A stretch of 64,000 bases of DNA from contig CALSFV010000342.1 of NCBI GenBank assembly GCA_943737045.1, positions 248,001-312,000 of the forward strand, in the 5' to 3' direction. Made by a program: the position numbers and the translations under genes. The notes under the pieces are model-generated. The model was not told where the DNA came from and searched no databases. It saw only the letters and a list, made by a program, of their open reading frames with translations. This DNA is from Parapristionchus giblindavisi. Its lineage: Eukaryota; Nematoda; Chromadorea; Rhabditida; Diplogasteridae. This document shows, piece by piece, positions 29,429-43,043 of this stretch; positions within the stretch are counted from its first letter, which is position 1; the number at the start of each line of letters is the position of its first letter.

Positions 29429-31041
29429 CTAGCAGTGCTAGGGGGATCCATTAATTTTGTTTACTTCTGAGCGTTTCATTATTATACTTGAAGCACGGGA
29501 GGAGCATTGCGCTAGCGCGGAAGGGTGCTGCGCACCCTTCCGCATAGACTGCTCGAGTCGCCAAGTATGGACACTCTTCTCTTGTTTTCTGACTTATTAG
29601 ACGAATTGTCGAAAAAATATATGAAAAACGACAACATAAAACTATTTGCTTTGAATTTTGAACAGCAAAATTACTTGGAAGCAGTTGTCGTGAACTTTTG
29701 ATTGTTTGGGGGGGACACCCCCCCAACCCCCCATTTTCTATATTATATGACATGAAACTCATTCGTCGACTCGTTCATAAGCTTTCCGACATTGTCTTAG
29801 GATCAATGTTTGTCTCAATATTATCGAAAACTTTCGTTGACTTGAATGAATATCAATTGAAGCGAGGTTAGAGTTAAGAGTCATGCATGACATGTTTTCC
29901 AGCTCAAAATGTGTCAAAATAACTTGTTTCATCATTCCCGGCACCAAAAACTACCTTAGAAAACTTTCTCGGCGCCAGTAAAAATCAGCAAAAGTTTTGG
30001 ATCGAACCGGGGTTCGAACCCGCTCTGTGATTTTAGAGTAGTACCTCTTTACCTCGATGCCATGGGTTCATTTTATTTCTGAATGTAGTCATATTATACA
30101 CCAATCGACGCGTAAAGAGTGGGGCTACAACTTTCTTTGCCATGTAAAATGCCTAAAACAAATTTAAAAATAAATTTAACCAAGAAAACCGGCAAAATCG
30201 TGTTTTCGCACCTTTTCGACGATTTTTCGCTGTACAAAAAGGTCGTGCGGAGGTGAAGTGACATAGATTTTCTAAACCAGTTTTTCAAGCGCTACAACAT
30301 GAGCATAGTTTGGTTGAATAAAAAAGGTGGGAAATTTGAGTTTTTTGAAAAAGTCAAAAATCGACCATTTTTCGCGACCGCACAGCTCCGCGAATACTAA
30401 ACCAAATGAGTTGGGTCCAAAAGCAAAAAGTTGCGCCTCGTCGAGTTGTGCAATTTACTTTCAGGAGCCGGGACGCGAAAATTAAGTTGAATGGGTGAAA
30501 ATTGCGAAAAACCTACTTTTCGGATTTCTTCCGATGCCTATTTCGTCATAATCCCGGGGGACAAGGCGCGTGACGTTAGCACCAAAAGATGCGCCGTAAA
30601 AAGTTGTTTAATATAAGTCTTAATCTCAAAAAGTTATAGAGCCGATTTTGAGCAATCAAATTATGCGCGCACGATTTTTGCATTTTTTTGCTCTCCGCCA
30701 ACTTCGAACGTTAATCTCGCGGCAACCCGTGATTGGGAAAAATCGGCTAAAATACGATTTAGATTGCCCCAAGTCTTGTGGTCATTTTGATATACCAACT
30801 TTTAATTTTTGACACATTTATTATCAAGTTTAGCGCCAAAATGTGCAAAAAACCCGACATCCGTCGTTTCACCTAAAAGACGGCTCCGGATCGGCTCGGG
30901 ACCAGTGCCATTCGATCCGGCGTGGTCGAAAACCCCAGTAGCCGGAATCTGGCATAAATCACCCAACATCCTGATAGAACAAATTTCAAAAAACCTACCG
31001 CGGTAAATTGGTCTAATTGCGATCTTTTATATAGGGGTTAA
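29429..31041 (-). repeat. Array monomer 1 (1613 bp)
   Basis: All reading frames are identical to those of monomer 5 (35919-37531), shifted by 6490 bases, so the two appear to be sequence-identical copies although three different monomers lie between them. Confidence 0.9.
29995..30064 (-). repeat. tRNA-like module of the array monomers (first of 20)
   Basis: On the minus strand each unit reads TGGCGTCGAGGTAAAGAGG (A-box-like) and, about 45 bases later, GGGTTCGAACCCC (B box, itself palindromic), followed by CGGTTCGATCC and later TTTT. AGAG...CTCT can form a short anticodon-like stem, but acceptor pairing is weak. B boxes begin at 30009, 31641, 33264, 34887, 36499, 37798, 39086, 40712, 42012, 43634, 44922, 46548, 47848, 49470, 51083, 52706, 53261, 54888, 56511 and 58134. 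A decayed tRNA or a pol III promoter is more likely than a working tRNA gene. Confidence 0.5.
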
Positions 31042-32672
31042 CTAGCAGTGCTAGGGGGATCCATAAATTGTTTTACTTCCGAGCGTTTTATATTTTTAGC
31101 GCGGGAGGAGCCTTTCGCTAGCGCGGAAGGGCGCTGCGCGCCCATCCGCATAGACTGCTCGAGTCGCCCAGTATGGACACTTTAATCTTGTTTCCTGACT
31201 TATTAGACAATTTGTCGAAAAAATATATGAAAAACGACAACATAAAACTATTTGTTTTGAATTTTGAACGGCAAAATTACTTGGAAGCAGTTGTCGTGAG
31301 CTTTTGATTGTTTGGGGGGGACACCCCCCCAACCCCCCATTTTCTATATTACATGACATGAAACTCATTGTGGATTTTTTTTTCGTTCATAAGCTTTCCG
31401 ACATTTTCCGGATGTCTTAGGATCAATTTTTGTATCAATGTTATCGAAAAACATCGTTTAACTGAATGAATGTCGCTACAGATATCAATTGAAGCGAGGT
31501 TAGAGTTAAGAGTCATGCATGACATGTTTTCCTGCTCAGAATGACTCAAAACAAGTTGTTTCATCATTCTTAACACGAAAAACTACCCTAGAATACTATA
31601 TTTCAGTCAGGAAAAATCGGCAAAAGTTTTGGATCGAACCGGGGTTCGAACCCGCTCGGTGATTTTGGAGTGGTACCTCTTTACCTCGACGCCATGGGTT
31701 CAATTTGTTTCTAAATATAGTCATATTATACACCAATCGACGCGAAAAGAGTGGGACTACAACTTTCTTTCACATATAAAACGCCTAAAACGATTTTGAA
31801 AATAAATTTAACCAAGAAAACTGGCAAAATCGTGTTTTCGCACCTTTTCGGCGATTTTTCGCGGTACAAAGAGGTCGTGCGGAGGTGAAGAGACATACTT
31901 TTTCTAAACCAGTTTTTCAAGCGCTACAACATGAGCATTGGTAGGTTGAATAAAAAAGGTGCGAAATTTGAGTTTTTTGAAAAAGTTAATAATCGACCAT
32001 TTTTCGCGACCGCCCAGCTCCGCGAATACTAAACCAAATGAGTTGGGTCCAAAAGGGAAAAGTTGTGCCTCATCGTGCTGTACAATTTACTTTCAGGAGC
32101 CGGGACGTGAAAATCAAGTTGAATAGGTGAAAATCGCGAAAAACCTACTTTCCGAATTTCTTACGATGCCTATTTCGTCATCGGGAAGTATTTTTATTTG
32201 CGCGAAATTAGCACCATAAGATGCGCCGTAAAAAGTTGTTCAACATAAGTCTTTCTCCCGAAAATCGTCTGCACAGTTTTTGAGCATTTATATTTCGGCA
32301 TTTTGATTTTCGCCTTTTTTTGCCCTCCGCCAACTTTGACCGGAATTTCCGGAAAAACCGTGAATGGGAAAAATCGGCAAAAATACAATTTAGATTGCCC
32401 CAAGTCTTGTGATCAGTTCCATACCCCAACTTGCAATTTTTGATATACTTATTACCAAGTTGCGCGCCAAAATGTGCAAAAAACCCGAGATCCGGCGTTT
32501 CACCTAAAAGACGGCTCCGGATCGGCTCGGGACCAGTGCCATTCGATCCGGCGTGGTCGAAAACCTCAGTAGCCGGAATCTGGCATATTTCCCCCAACAT
32601 CCTGATAGAACAAATTTCAAAAAACCTATCCCAGTAAATCGGTCGAATTGCGATCTTTTATATAGGGGTTAA
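31042..32672 (-). repeat. Array monomer 2 (1631 bp)
   Basis: Full-length monomer, diverged from its neighbours by scattered substitutions. It holds the 130-codon minus-strand frame at 32208-32600. Confidence 0.9.
32208..32600 (-). other. Conserved minus-strand frame of the array monomers (130 codons), doubtful CDS
   Basis: It begins MLGEICQIPATEVFDHAGSN and has a Lys/Arg-rich C-terminal half. A CTATATAAAAG box lies about 60 bases upstream, at a distance fit for a promoter plus short leader. Related frames of 129-130 codons start at 35843, 38754, 42971, 44590, 48807, 54217 and 55844; those at 34221 (93), 40043 (101), 41671 (98) and 50429 (84) are shorter. The opposite strand is open over the same block in most units, so plain DNA conservation could explain it. 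No family is recognised. It could be a captured exon fragment or only a non-coding end of the element. Confidence 0.25.
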
Positions 32673-34296
32673 CTAGCAGTGCTAGGGGGATCCATAAATT
32701 GTTTTACTTATGAGCGTTTTATACTTTTAGCGCGGGAGGAGCATTGCGCTAGCGCGGAAGGGTGCTGCGCACCCTTCCGCATAGAATGCTCGAGTCGCCA
32801 AGTATAGACACTTTTCTCTTGTTTTCTGACTTATTAGACAATTTGTCGAAAAAATATATGAAAAACGACAACATAAAACTATTTGCTTTGAATTTTGAAC
32901 GGCAAAAGTGCTTGGAAGCAAGCTCGACCTTTTGATTGTTTGGGGGGGAACACCCCCCCAACCCCCCATTTTCTATATTATATGATATGAAACTCATTCG
33001 TGGACTCGTTCATAAGCTTTCCGACATTTTCCGGATGTCTTAGGATCAATGTTTGTCTCAATATTATCGAATAATTTCGATGAACTGAATGAATGTCGCT
33101 ACAGATATCAATAGAAGCGAGGTTAGAGTTAAGATTCATGCATGACATGTTTTCCGGCTCAAAATGAGTCAAAATAACTTGTTTCATCATTCTTAGCACG
33201 AAAAACTACCCTAGAACACTTTATTTCAGTCAGGAAAAATCAGCAAAAGTTTTGGATCGAACCGGGGTTCGAACCCGCTCGGTGTTTTTAGAGTGGTACC
33301 TCTTTACCTCGACGCTATGAGTTTATTTTGTTTCTAAATATAGTCATATTATACACCAATCGACGCGTATAGAGTGGGGCTACAACTTTCTTTGCCATAT
33401 AAAACGCCTAAAACAATTTTAAAAATAAATTTAACCTCGAAAACTGTCAAAATCGTGTTTTCGCACCTTTTCGGCGATTTTTCGCGGTACAAAGAGGTCG
33501 TGCGGAGGTGAAGTGACATAGTTTTTCTGAATCAGTTTTTCAAGCGCTACAACATGAGCATAGTTTGGTTGAATAAAAAAGGTGCGAAATTTGAGTTTTT
33601 TGAAAAAGTTAAAAATTGACCATTTTTCGCGACCGCACAGCTCCGTGGATACTGCTCCGAATGAGTTGGGTCAAAAAGAGAAAAGTTGCGGCTCATCGAG
33701 TTGTACAATTTGCTTTCAGGAGCCGGGACGAGAAAATTAAGTTGAATAGGTGAAAATCGCGAAAAACCTACTTTCCGGATTTCTTCCCAGGCCTATTTCG
33801 TCATCACCAAAAACTTTTTATGGCACGACACTAGTACCATAAGATGCGCCGTAAAAAGTTGCTTAATATAAGTCTTAACCAGAAAAAGTTATGGGCGATT
33901 TTTCGAGTAATCAAATTATGCGCGCCCGAATTTTGCCTTTTATTGCTCTAATTCAACTTTGAACGCTAATTTCACGGCAACCCGTGTTTGGGAAAAATCG
34001 GCAAAAATACGATTTAGATAGCCACAAGTCTTGTGATCAGTTCCATACCCCAACTTGCAATTTTTGATATACTTGACACCAAGTTGCGCGCCAAAATGCG
34101 CAAAAAACCCGAGAGCCGGCGTTTCACCTAAAAGACGGCTCCGGATCGGCTCGGGACCAGTGCCATTCGATCCGGCGTGGTCGAAAACCCCAGTAGCCGG
34201 AATCTGGCATAAAAGGCACAAGGTCTTGACAAAAGAAATTTCAAAAAACCTACCGCGGTAAATTGGTCTAATTGCGATCTTTTATATAGGGGTTAA
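32673..34296 (-). repeat. Array monomer 3 (1624 bp)
   Basis: Full-length monomer. Its conserved minus-strand frame is 93 codons (33940-34221). Confidence 0.9.
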
Positions 34297-35918
34297 CTAG
34301 CAGTGCTAGGGGCAGAGCCGAAAATTGTTTTACTTCTGAGCGTTTTATACTTTTAGTGCTTGAGGAGCATTTCGCTAGCGCGGAAGGGCGCTGCGCGCCC
34401 ATCCGCCTCAATTACTCCCTTCCGTCTAGACTGCTCGAGTCGCTCAGTATCTTGTTTTCTGACTTATTAAACGATTTGTCGAAAAAATATATGAAAAATG
34501 ACAACATAAAAGTATTTACTCTGAATTTTGTACGGCAAAATTACTTGGAAGCAAGCTCGACCTTTTGATTGTTTGGGGGGGACACCCCCCCAACCCCCCA
34601 TTTTCTATATTGCATAACATGAAACTCATTCGTGGACTCGTTCATAAGCTTTCCGACATTTTCCGGATGTCTTAGGATCAATGTTTGTCTCAATATTATC
34701 GAAAAATGTCGTTAAACTGAATGAATGTCGCTACAGATATCAATTGAATAGTTAAGAGTCATGCATGACATAATTTCCAGCTCAGAATGACTCAAAATAA
34801 CTTGTTTCATCATTCTTAGCGCAAAAAACTACCCTAGAACACTTTATTTCAGTCAGGAAAAATCAGCAAAAGTTTTGGATCGAACCGGGGTTCGAACCCG
34901 CTCGGTGATTTTAGAGTAGTACCTCTTTACCTCGACGCCATGGGTTCATTTTGTTTCTAAATATAGTCATGTTATACACCAATCGACGCGCAAAGAGTCG
35001 CGCTACAACTTTCTTTGCCATATAAAACGCGTAAAATAAAAATGAAAATAAGTTTAACCAAGAAAACTGGCAAAATCGTGTTTTCGCACCATTTCGGCGA
35101 TTTTTCGCGGTATAAAGAGGTCGTGCGGAGGTGAAGTGACATACTTTTTCTAAACCAGTTTTTCAAGCGCTACAACATGAGCATAGTTAGGTTGAATAAA
35201 AAAAGTGCGAAATTTGAGTTTTTTGAAAAAGTTTAAAATTGACCATTTTTCGCAACCGCTCAACTCGGCGAATACTACACCAAATGAGTTGGGTCCAAAA
35301 GCAAAAAGTTGCGCCTCATCGAGATGTACAATTTACTTTCAGGAGCCGGGACGCGAAAATTACATTGAATAGGTGAAAATCACGAAAAACCTACTTTAGG
35401 GATTTCTTCCGAGGCCTATTTCGTCATCACCAAGCCCGTTTCAGGACACGACACTAGTGCCAAAAGATGCGCCGTAAAAAGTTGCTTAACATAAGTCTTA
35501 ACCAGAAAAAGTTATGGGCGATTTTTTGAGTTATCATATTGCGGCATTTTGATTTTCGCCTTTTTTTGCCCTCCGCCAACTTTGACCGCAATTCCCCGGA
35601 TACCCGTGTTCGGGAAAAATCGGCAAAAATAAAAATTAGATTGCCCCAAGTCTTGTGGTCAGTTCCATACCCCAACTTGCAATTTTTGATATACTTGACA
35701 CCAAGTTGCGCGCCAAAATGTGCAAAAAACCCGACATCCGTCGTTTCACCTAAAAGACGGCTCCGGATCGACTTGGGACCAGTGCCATTCGATCCGGCGT
35801 GGTCGAAAACCCCAGTAGCCGGAATCTGGTATAAAAGGCACAACGTCTTGACAAAAGAAATTTCAAAAAACCCATCGCAGTAAATTGGTCTAATTGCGAT
35901 CTTTTATATAGGGGTTAA
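34297..35918 (-). repeat. Array monomer 4 (1622 bp)
   Basis: Starts CTAGGGGCAGAGCCG instead of CTAGGGGGATCCAT. It appears identical to monomer 10 (43044-44665) and to the first 920 bases of monomer 14 (48880). Confidence 0.9.
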
Positions 35919-37531
35919 CTAGCAGTGCTAGGGGGATCCATTAATTTTGTTTACTTCTGAGCGTTTCATTATTATACTTGAAGCACGGGAGGAGCATTGC
36001 GCTAGCGCGGAAGGGTGCTGCGCACCCTTCCGCATAGACTGCTCGAGTCGCCAAGTATGGACACTCTTCTCTTGTTTTCTGACTTATTAGACGAATTGTC
36101 GAAAAAATATATGAAAAACGACAACATAAAACTATTTGCTTTGAATTTTGAACAGCAAAATTACTTGGAAGCAGTTGTCGTGAACTTTTGATTGTTTGGG
36201 GGGGACACCCCCCCAACCCCCCATTTTCTATATTATATGACATGAAACTCATTCGTCGACTCGTTCATAAGCTTTCCGACATTGTCTTAGGATCAATGTT
36301 TGTCTCAATATTATCGAAAACTTTCGTTGACTTGAATGAATATCAATTGAAGCGAGGTTAGAGTTAAGAGTCATGCATGACATGTTTTCCAGCTCAAAAT
36401 GTGTCAAAATAACTTGTTTCATCATTCCCGGCACCAAAAACTACCTTAGAAAACTTTCTCGGCGCCAGTAAAAATCAGCAAAAGTTTTGGATCGAACCGG
36501 GGTTCGAACCCGCTCTGTGATTTTAGAGTAGTACCTCTTTACCTCGATGCCATGGGTTCATTTTATTTCTGAATGTAGTCATATTATACACCAATCGACG
36601 CGTAAAGAGTGGGGCTACAACTTTCTTTGCCATGTAAAATGCCTAAAACAAATTTAAAAATAAATTTAACCAAGAAAACCGGCAAAATCGTGTTTTCGCA
36701 CCTTTTCGACGATTTTTCGCTGTACAAAAAGGTCGTGCGGAGGTGAAGTGACATAGATTTTCTAAACCAGTTTTTCAAGCGCTACAACATGAGCATAGTT
36801 TGGTTGAATAAAAAAGGTGGGAAATTTGAGTTTTTTGAAAAAGTCAAAAATCGACCATTTTTCGCGACCGCACAGCTCCGCGAATACTAAACCAAATGAG
36901 TTGGGTCCAAAAGCAAAAAGTTGCGCCTCGTCGAGTTGTGCAATTTACTTTCAGGAGCCGGGACGCGAAAATTAAGTTGAATGGGTGAAAATTGCGAAAA
37001 ACCTACTTTTCGGATTTCTTCCGATGCCTATTTCGTCATAATCCCGGGGGACAAGGCGCGTGACGTTAGCACCAAAAGATGCGCCGTAAAAAGTTGTTTA
37101 ATATAAGTCTTAATCTCAAAAAGTTATAGAGCCGATTTTGAGCAATCAAATTATGCGCGCACGATTTTTGCATTTTTTTGCTCTCCGCCAACTTCGAACG
37201 TTAATCTCGCGGCAACCCGTGATTGGGAAAAATCGGCTAAAATACGATTTAGATTGCCCCAAGTCTTGTGGTCATTTTGATATACCAACTTTTAATTTTT
37301 GACACATTTATTATCAAGTTTAGCGCCAAAATGTGCAAAAAACCCGACATCCGTCGTTTCACCTAAAAGACGGCTCCGGATCGGCTCGGGACCAGTGCCA
37401 TTCGATCCGGCGTGGTCGAAAACCCCAGTAGCCGGAATCTGGCATAAATCACCCAACATCCTGATAGAACAAATTTCAAAAAACCTACCGCGGTAAATTG
37501 GTCTAATTGCGATCTTTTATATAGGGGTTAA
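35919..37531 (-). repeat. Array monomer 5 (1613 bp), copy of monomer 1
   Basis: No difference from monomer 1 was noticed over the full length, which points to very recent duplication or gene conversion. Confidence 0.9.
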
Positions 37532-38829
37532 CTAGCAGTGCTAGGGGGATCCATAAATTGTTTTACTTGTGAGCGTTTTATATTTATAGCGCGGGAGGAG
37601 CATTTCGCTAGCGCGGAAGGGCGCTGCGCGCCCATCCGCCTCAATTACTCTTTGAGAAGAGATGTGTTGCTATAAAATAAACGTTTTCCAGATCAGAATG
37701 ACTCAAAACAACTTGTTTCATCATTCTTGGCACATAACATTACCCCAGAACACTTTATTTCAGTCAGGAAAAATCAGCAAAAGTTTTGGATCGAACCGGG
37801 GTTCGAACCCGCTCGGTGTTTTTAGAGTAGTACCTCTTTACCTCGACGCCATGGGTTTATATTATTTCCGAATATAGTCATATTATACACCAATCGACGC
37901 GTATAGAGTGAGGCTACAACTTTCTTTGCCATATAAACCGTCTCAAACAACTTTAAAAATAAATTTAGGAAAGAAAACTGGCAAAATCGTGTTTTCGCAC
38001 CTTTTCGGCGATTTTTCCCGGTACAAAGAGGTCGTGCGGAGGTGAAGAGACATAGTTTTTCTAAATCAGTTTTTCAAGCGCTACAACATGAGCATAGTTT
38101 GGTTGAATAAAAAAGGTGCGAAATTTCAGTTTTTTGAAAAAGTTTAAAATTGACCATTTTTCGCAACCGCTCAACTCGGCGAATACTACACCAAATGAGT
38201 TGGGTCCAAAAGCAAAAAGTTGCGCCTCATCGAGATGTACAATTTACTTTCAGGAGCCGGGACGCGAAAATTACATTGAATAGGTGAAAATCACGAAAAA
38301 CCTACTTTAGGGATTTCTTCCGAGGCCTATTTCGTCATCACCAAGCCCGTTTCAGGACACGACACTAGTGCCAAAAGATGCGCCGTAAAAAGTTGCTTAA
38401 CATAAGTCTTAACCAGAAAAAGTTATGGGCGATTTTTTGAGTTATCATATTGCGGCATTTTGATTTTCGCCTTTTTTTGCCCTCCGCCAACTTTGACCGC
38501 AATTCCCCGGATACCCGTGTTCGGGAAAAATCGGCAAAAATAAAAATTAGATTGCCCCAAGTCTTGTGGTCAGTTCCATACCCCAACTTGCAATTTTTGA
38601 TATACTTGACACCAAGTTGCGCGCCAAAATGTGCAAAAAACCCGACATCCGTCGTTTCACCTAAAAGACGGCTCCGGATCGACTTGGGACCAGTGCCATT
38701 CGATCCGGCGTGGTCGAAAACCCCAGTAGCCGGAATCTGGTATAAAAGGCACAACGTCTTGACAAAAGAAATTTCAAAAAACCCATCGCAGTAAATTGGT
38801 CTAATTGCGATCTTTTATATAGGGGTTAA
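37532..38829 (-). repeat. Array monomer 6 (1298 bp, short type)
   Basis: Lacks the C/G-run hairpin segment. From about 38131 to its end it equals the end of monomer 4, so it is a recombinant of two monomer types. Confidence 0.9.
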
Positions 38830-40118
38830 CTAGCAGTGCTAGGGGGATCCATAAATTGTTTTACTTGCGAGCGTTTCATACTTTTAGCGCGGGAGGAGCA
38901 TTTCGCTAGCGCGGAAGGGCGCTGCGCGCCCATCCGCCTCAATTACTCTTTATGTTGCTATAAAATACACGTTTTCCAGCTCAAAACGAGTCAAAATATC
39001 TTGTTTCATCATTCTTAGCACGAAAAAATACCTTAGAAGACTTTTTCTCTGTATGTAAAAATCAGCAAAAGTTTTGGATCGAACCGGGGTTCGAACCCGC
39101 TCGGGGTTTTCAGAGTAGTACCTCTTTACCTCGACGCCATGGGTTAATTTTGTTTCTGAATATGGTCATATTATACACCAATCGACGCGCAAAGAGTGGG
39201 GCTACAACTTTCTTTGCCATATAAAACGCCTAAAATAATTTTTAAAATAAATTTATCCAAGAAAAATGGCAAAATCGTTTTTTTGCACCTTTTCGGCGAT
39301 TTTTCGCGGTACAAAGATCTCGTGCGGAGGTGAAGAGACATAGTTTTTCTAAATCAGTTTTTCAAGCGCTACAACGTGAGCATAGTTTGGTCGAATAAAA
39401 AAGGTGCGAAATTTGAGTTTTTTGAAAAAGTTAAAAATCGGCCATATTTCGCGACCGCACAGCTCCGTGAATATTGCACCAAATGAGTTGGGTCCAAAAG
39501 CAAAAAGTTGCGCCGCGTCGAGTTTTACAATTTACTTTCAGGAGCCGGGACGCGAAAATTACGTTGAATAGGTGAAAATAGCGAAAAACCTACTTTCCGG
39601 ATTTCTTCCCAGGCCTATTTCGTCATAATCCCGGGGGACAAGGCGCGTGGCGTTAGCACCAAAAGATGCGCCGTAAAAAGATGTTTAATATAAGTCTTAA
39701 TCTCAAAAAGTTATAGAGCCGATTTCGAGCAATCAAATTATGCGCGCCCGATTTTTGCATTTTTTTGCTCTCCGCCAACTTCGAACGCTAATCTCGCGGC
39801 AACCCGTGATTGGGAAAAATCGGCAAAAATACGATTTGGATTGCCCCAAGTCTTGTGGTCAGTTTGATATACCAACTTTAAATTTTTGATATACTTGACA
39901 CCAAGTTGCGCGCCAAAATGTGCAAAAAACCCGAGAGCCGGCGTTTCACCTAAAAGACGGCTCCGGATCGGCTCGGGACCAGTGCCATTCGATCCGGCGT
40001 GGTCGAAAACCCCAGTAGCCGGAATCTGGCATATTTCCCCCAACGTCTTGACAAAAGAAATTTCAAAAAACCTACCGCGGTAAATCGGTCGAATTGCGAT
40101 CTTTTATATAGGGGTTAA
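38830..40118 (-). repeat. Array monomer 7 (1289 bp, short type)
   Basis: Identical by frames to monomer 11 (44666-45954). Lacks the C/G-run hairpin. Confidence 0.9.
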
Positions 40119-41743
40119 CTAGCAGTGCTAGGGGGATCCATTAATTTTTTTTACTTCTGAGCGTTTCATTATTATACTTGAACCACGGGAGGAGCATTGC
40201 GCTAGCGCGGAAGGGTGCTGCGCACCCTTCCGCATAGAATGCTCTAGTCGCCAAGTATGGACACTTTTCTCTTGTTATCTGACTTATTAGACAATTTGTC
40301 GAAAAAAATATGAAAAACGACAACATAAAACTATTTGCTTTGAATTTTGAACGGCAAAATTACTTGGAAGAAGTGAGCTTTTGATTGTTTGGGGGGGACA
40401 CCCCCCCAACCCCCCATTTTCTGTATTGTATGACACAAAACACATTCGTGGACTCGTTCATAAGCTTTTCGACATTTTCCGGATGTGTTAGGATCAATGT
40501 TTGTCTCAATATTATCGAAAAATTTCGTTGAAATGAATGAATGTCGCTACAGATATCAATTGAAGCGGGGTAAGAGTTAAGAGTCATGCATGACATGTTT
40601 TCCTGATCAGAATGACTCAAAACAAGTCGTCTCATCATTCTTGGCACCAAAAATTACCCTAGATCACCTTCTTTCAGTCAGGAAAAATCAGCAAAAGTTT
40701 TGGATCGAACCGGGGTTCGAACCCGCTCGGTGTTTTTAGAGTGGTACCTCTTTACCTCGACGCTATGAGTTCATTTTGTTTCTAAATATAGTAATATTAT
40801 ACACCAATCGACGCGCAAAGAGTAGGACTACAACTTTCTTTGCCATATAAAACGCCTAAAATAATTTTTAAACTAAATTTATTCACGAAAACTGGCAAAA
40901 TCGTGTTTTCGCACCTTTTCGGCGATTTTTCGCGGCAAAAAGAGGTCGTGCGGAGGTGAAGTGACATAGTTTTTCTAAACCAGTTTTTCAAGCGCTACAA
41001 CATGAGCATTGTTAGGTTGAATAAAAAAGGTGCGAAATTTGAGTTTTTTGAAAAAGTTAAAAATTGGCCATTTTTCGCGACCGCACAACTCCGCGAATAC
41101 TAAACCAAATGAGTTGGGTCCAAAAGCAAAAAGTTGCGCCTCATCGAGTTGTACAATTGCCTTTCAGGAGCCGGGATGTGAAAGTAAAGATGAATGGGTG
41201 AAAATCGCGAAAAACCTACTTTCCGGATTTCTTCCGATGCCTATTTCGTCATCGGGAAGTATTTTTATTTGCGCGAAATTAGCACCATAAGATGCGCCGT
41301 AAAAAGTTGTTCAACATAAGTCTTTTTCCCGAAAATCGTCTGCACAGTTTTTGAGCATTTATATTTCGGCATTTTTATTTTCGCCTTTTTTTGCCCTCCG
41401 CCATCTTTGACCGCAATTCCCCGGCTACCCGTGATTGGGAAAAATCGGCAAAAATACGATTTAGATTGCCCCAAGTCTTGTGGTCATTCCCATACCCCAA
41501 CTTGCAATTTTTGATATACTTATCACCAAGTTCTACGCCAAAATGTGCAAAAAACCCGAGAGCCGGCGTTTCACCTAAAAGACGGCTCCGGATCGGCTCG
41601 GGACCAGTGCCATTCGATCCGGCGTGGTCGAAAACCCCAGTAGCCGGAATCTGGCATATTTCCCCCAACATCTTGACAAAAGAAATTTGAAAAAACCTAT
41701 CCCGGTAAATTGGTCTAATTGCGATCTTTTATATAGGGGTTAA
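40119..41743 (-). repeat. Array monomer 8 (1625 bp)
   Basis: Identical by frames to monomer 12 (45955-47579). Confidence 0.9.
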
Positions 41744-43043
41744 CTAGCAGTGCTAGGGGGATCCATTAATTTTGTTTACTTCTGAGCGTTTTATACTTTT
41801 AGCGCGGGAGGAGCATTTCGCTAGCGCGGAAGGGCGCTGCGCGCCCATCCGCTTCAATTACTCTTTGAGAAGAGATGTGTTGCTTGTAAAATAAACGATT
41901 TCCAGCTCAAAATGAGTCAAAATAACTTGTTTCATCATTCTTAGCACGAAAAAATACCTTGGAACACTTTTTCTCTGTCTGTAAAAATCAGCAAAAGTTT
42001 TGGATCGAACCGGGGTTCGAACCCGCTCGGTGTTTTCAGAGTAGTACCTCTTTACCTCGACGCCATGGGTTCATTTTATATCTGAATATAGTCACATTAT
42101 ACACCAATCGACGCGCAAAGAGTGGGGCTACAACTTTCTTTACCATATAAAACGCGTAAAACAAATTTGAAGATAAATTTACCTTCAAAAACTGGCAAAA
42201 TAGTGTTTTCTCACCTTTTCGGCGATTTTTCGCGGTACAAAGAGGTCGTGCGGAGGTGAAGTGACATAATTTTTCTAAATCAGTTTTTCACGCGCTACAA
42301 GATGAGCATAGTTTGGTTGAATAAAAAAGGTGCGAAATTTGAGTTTTTTGAAAATGTTAAAAATCGACCATTTTTCGCGACCGCACAGCTCCGTGGATAT
42401 CGCTCCGAATGAGTTGGGTCCAAAAGCAAAAAGTTCAGTCTCCTCGAGTTGTACAATTTAGTTTCAGGAGCCGGGACGCAAAAATTTAGTTGAGTAGGTG
42501 AAAATTGCGAAAAACCTACTTTCCGGATTTCTTCCGAGGTCTATTTCGTCATCATCCCGGGGGACAAGATGCGCGACGTTAGCACCAAAAGATGCGCCGT
42601 AAAAAGTTGTTTAATATAAGTCTTAATCTCAAAAAATGAACGAACAGTTTTTGAGCATTCATATTTCCCGATTTTAATTTTCGCGTTTTTTTGCTCTCCG
42701 CCAATTTTGACCGTAATTTCCCGGCTACCAGCAAATCGGAAAAATCGGCAAAAATACAATTTGGATAGCCCCAAGTCTTATGGTCAGTTCCATACCCCAA
42801 CTTGCAATTTTTGATATACTTGACACCAAGTTGCGCGCCAAAATGTGCAAAAAACCCGACATCCGTCGTTTCACCTAAAAGACGGCTCCGGATCGGCTCG
42901 GGACCAGTGCCATTCGATCCGGCGTGGTCGAAAACCCCAGTAGCCGGAATCTGGCATATTTCCCCCAACATCTTGATAGAACAAATTTGAAAAAACCTAT
43001 CCCGGTAAATTGGTCTAATTGCGATCTTTTATATAGGGGTTAA
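41744..43043 (-). repeat. Array monomer 9 (1300 bp, short type)
   Basis: Identical by frames to monomer 13 (47580-48879). Lacks the C/G-run hairpin. Confidence 0.9.

Noticed and set aside
30809..31006. Plus-strand 65-114-codon frames repeated in the array (KNP...SPKRRLRIGSGPVPFDPAW)
   Set aside because: They overlap the conserved block on the opposite strand to the TATA motif, have no promoter of their own and start at different ATGs in different units.
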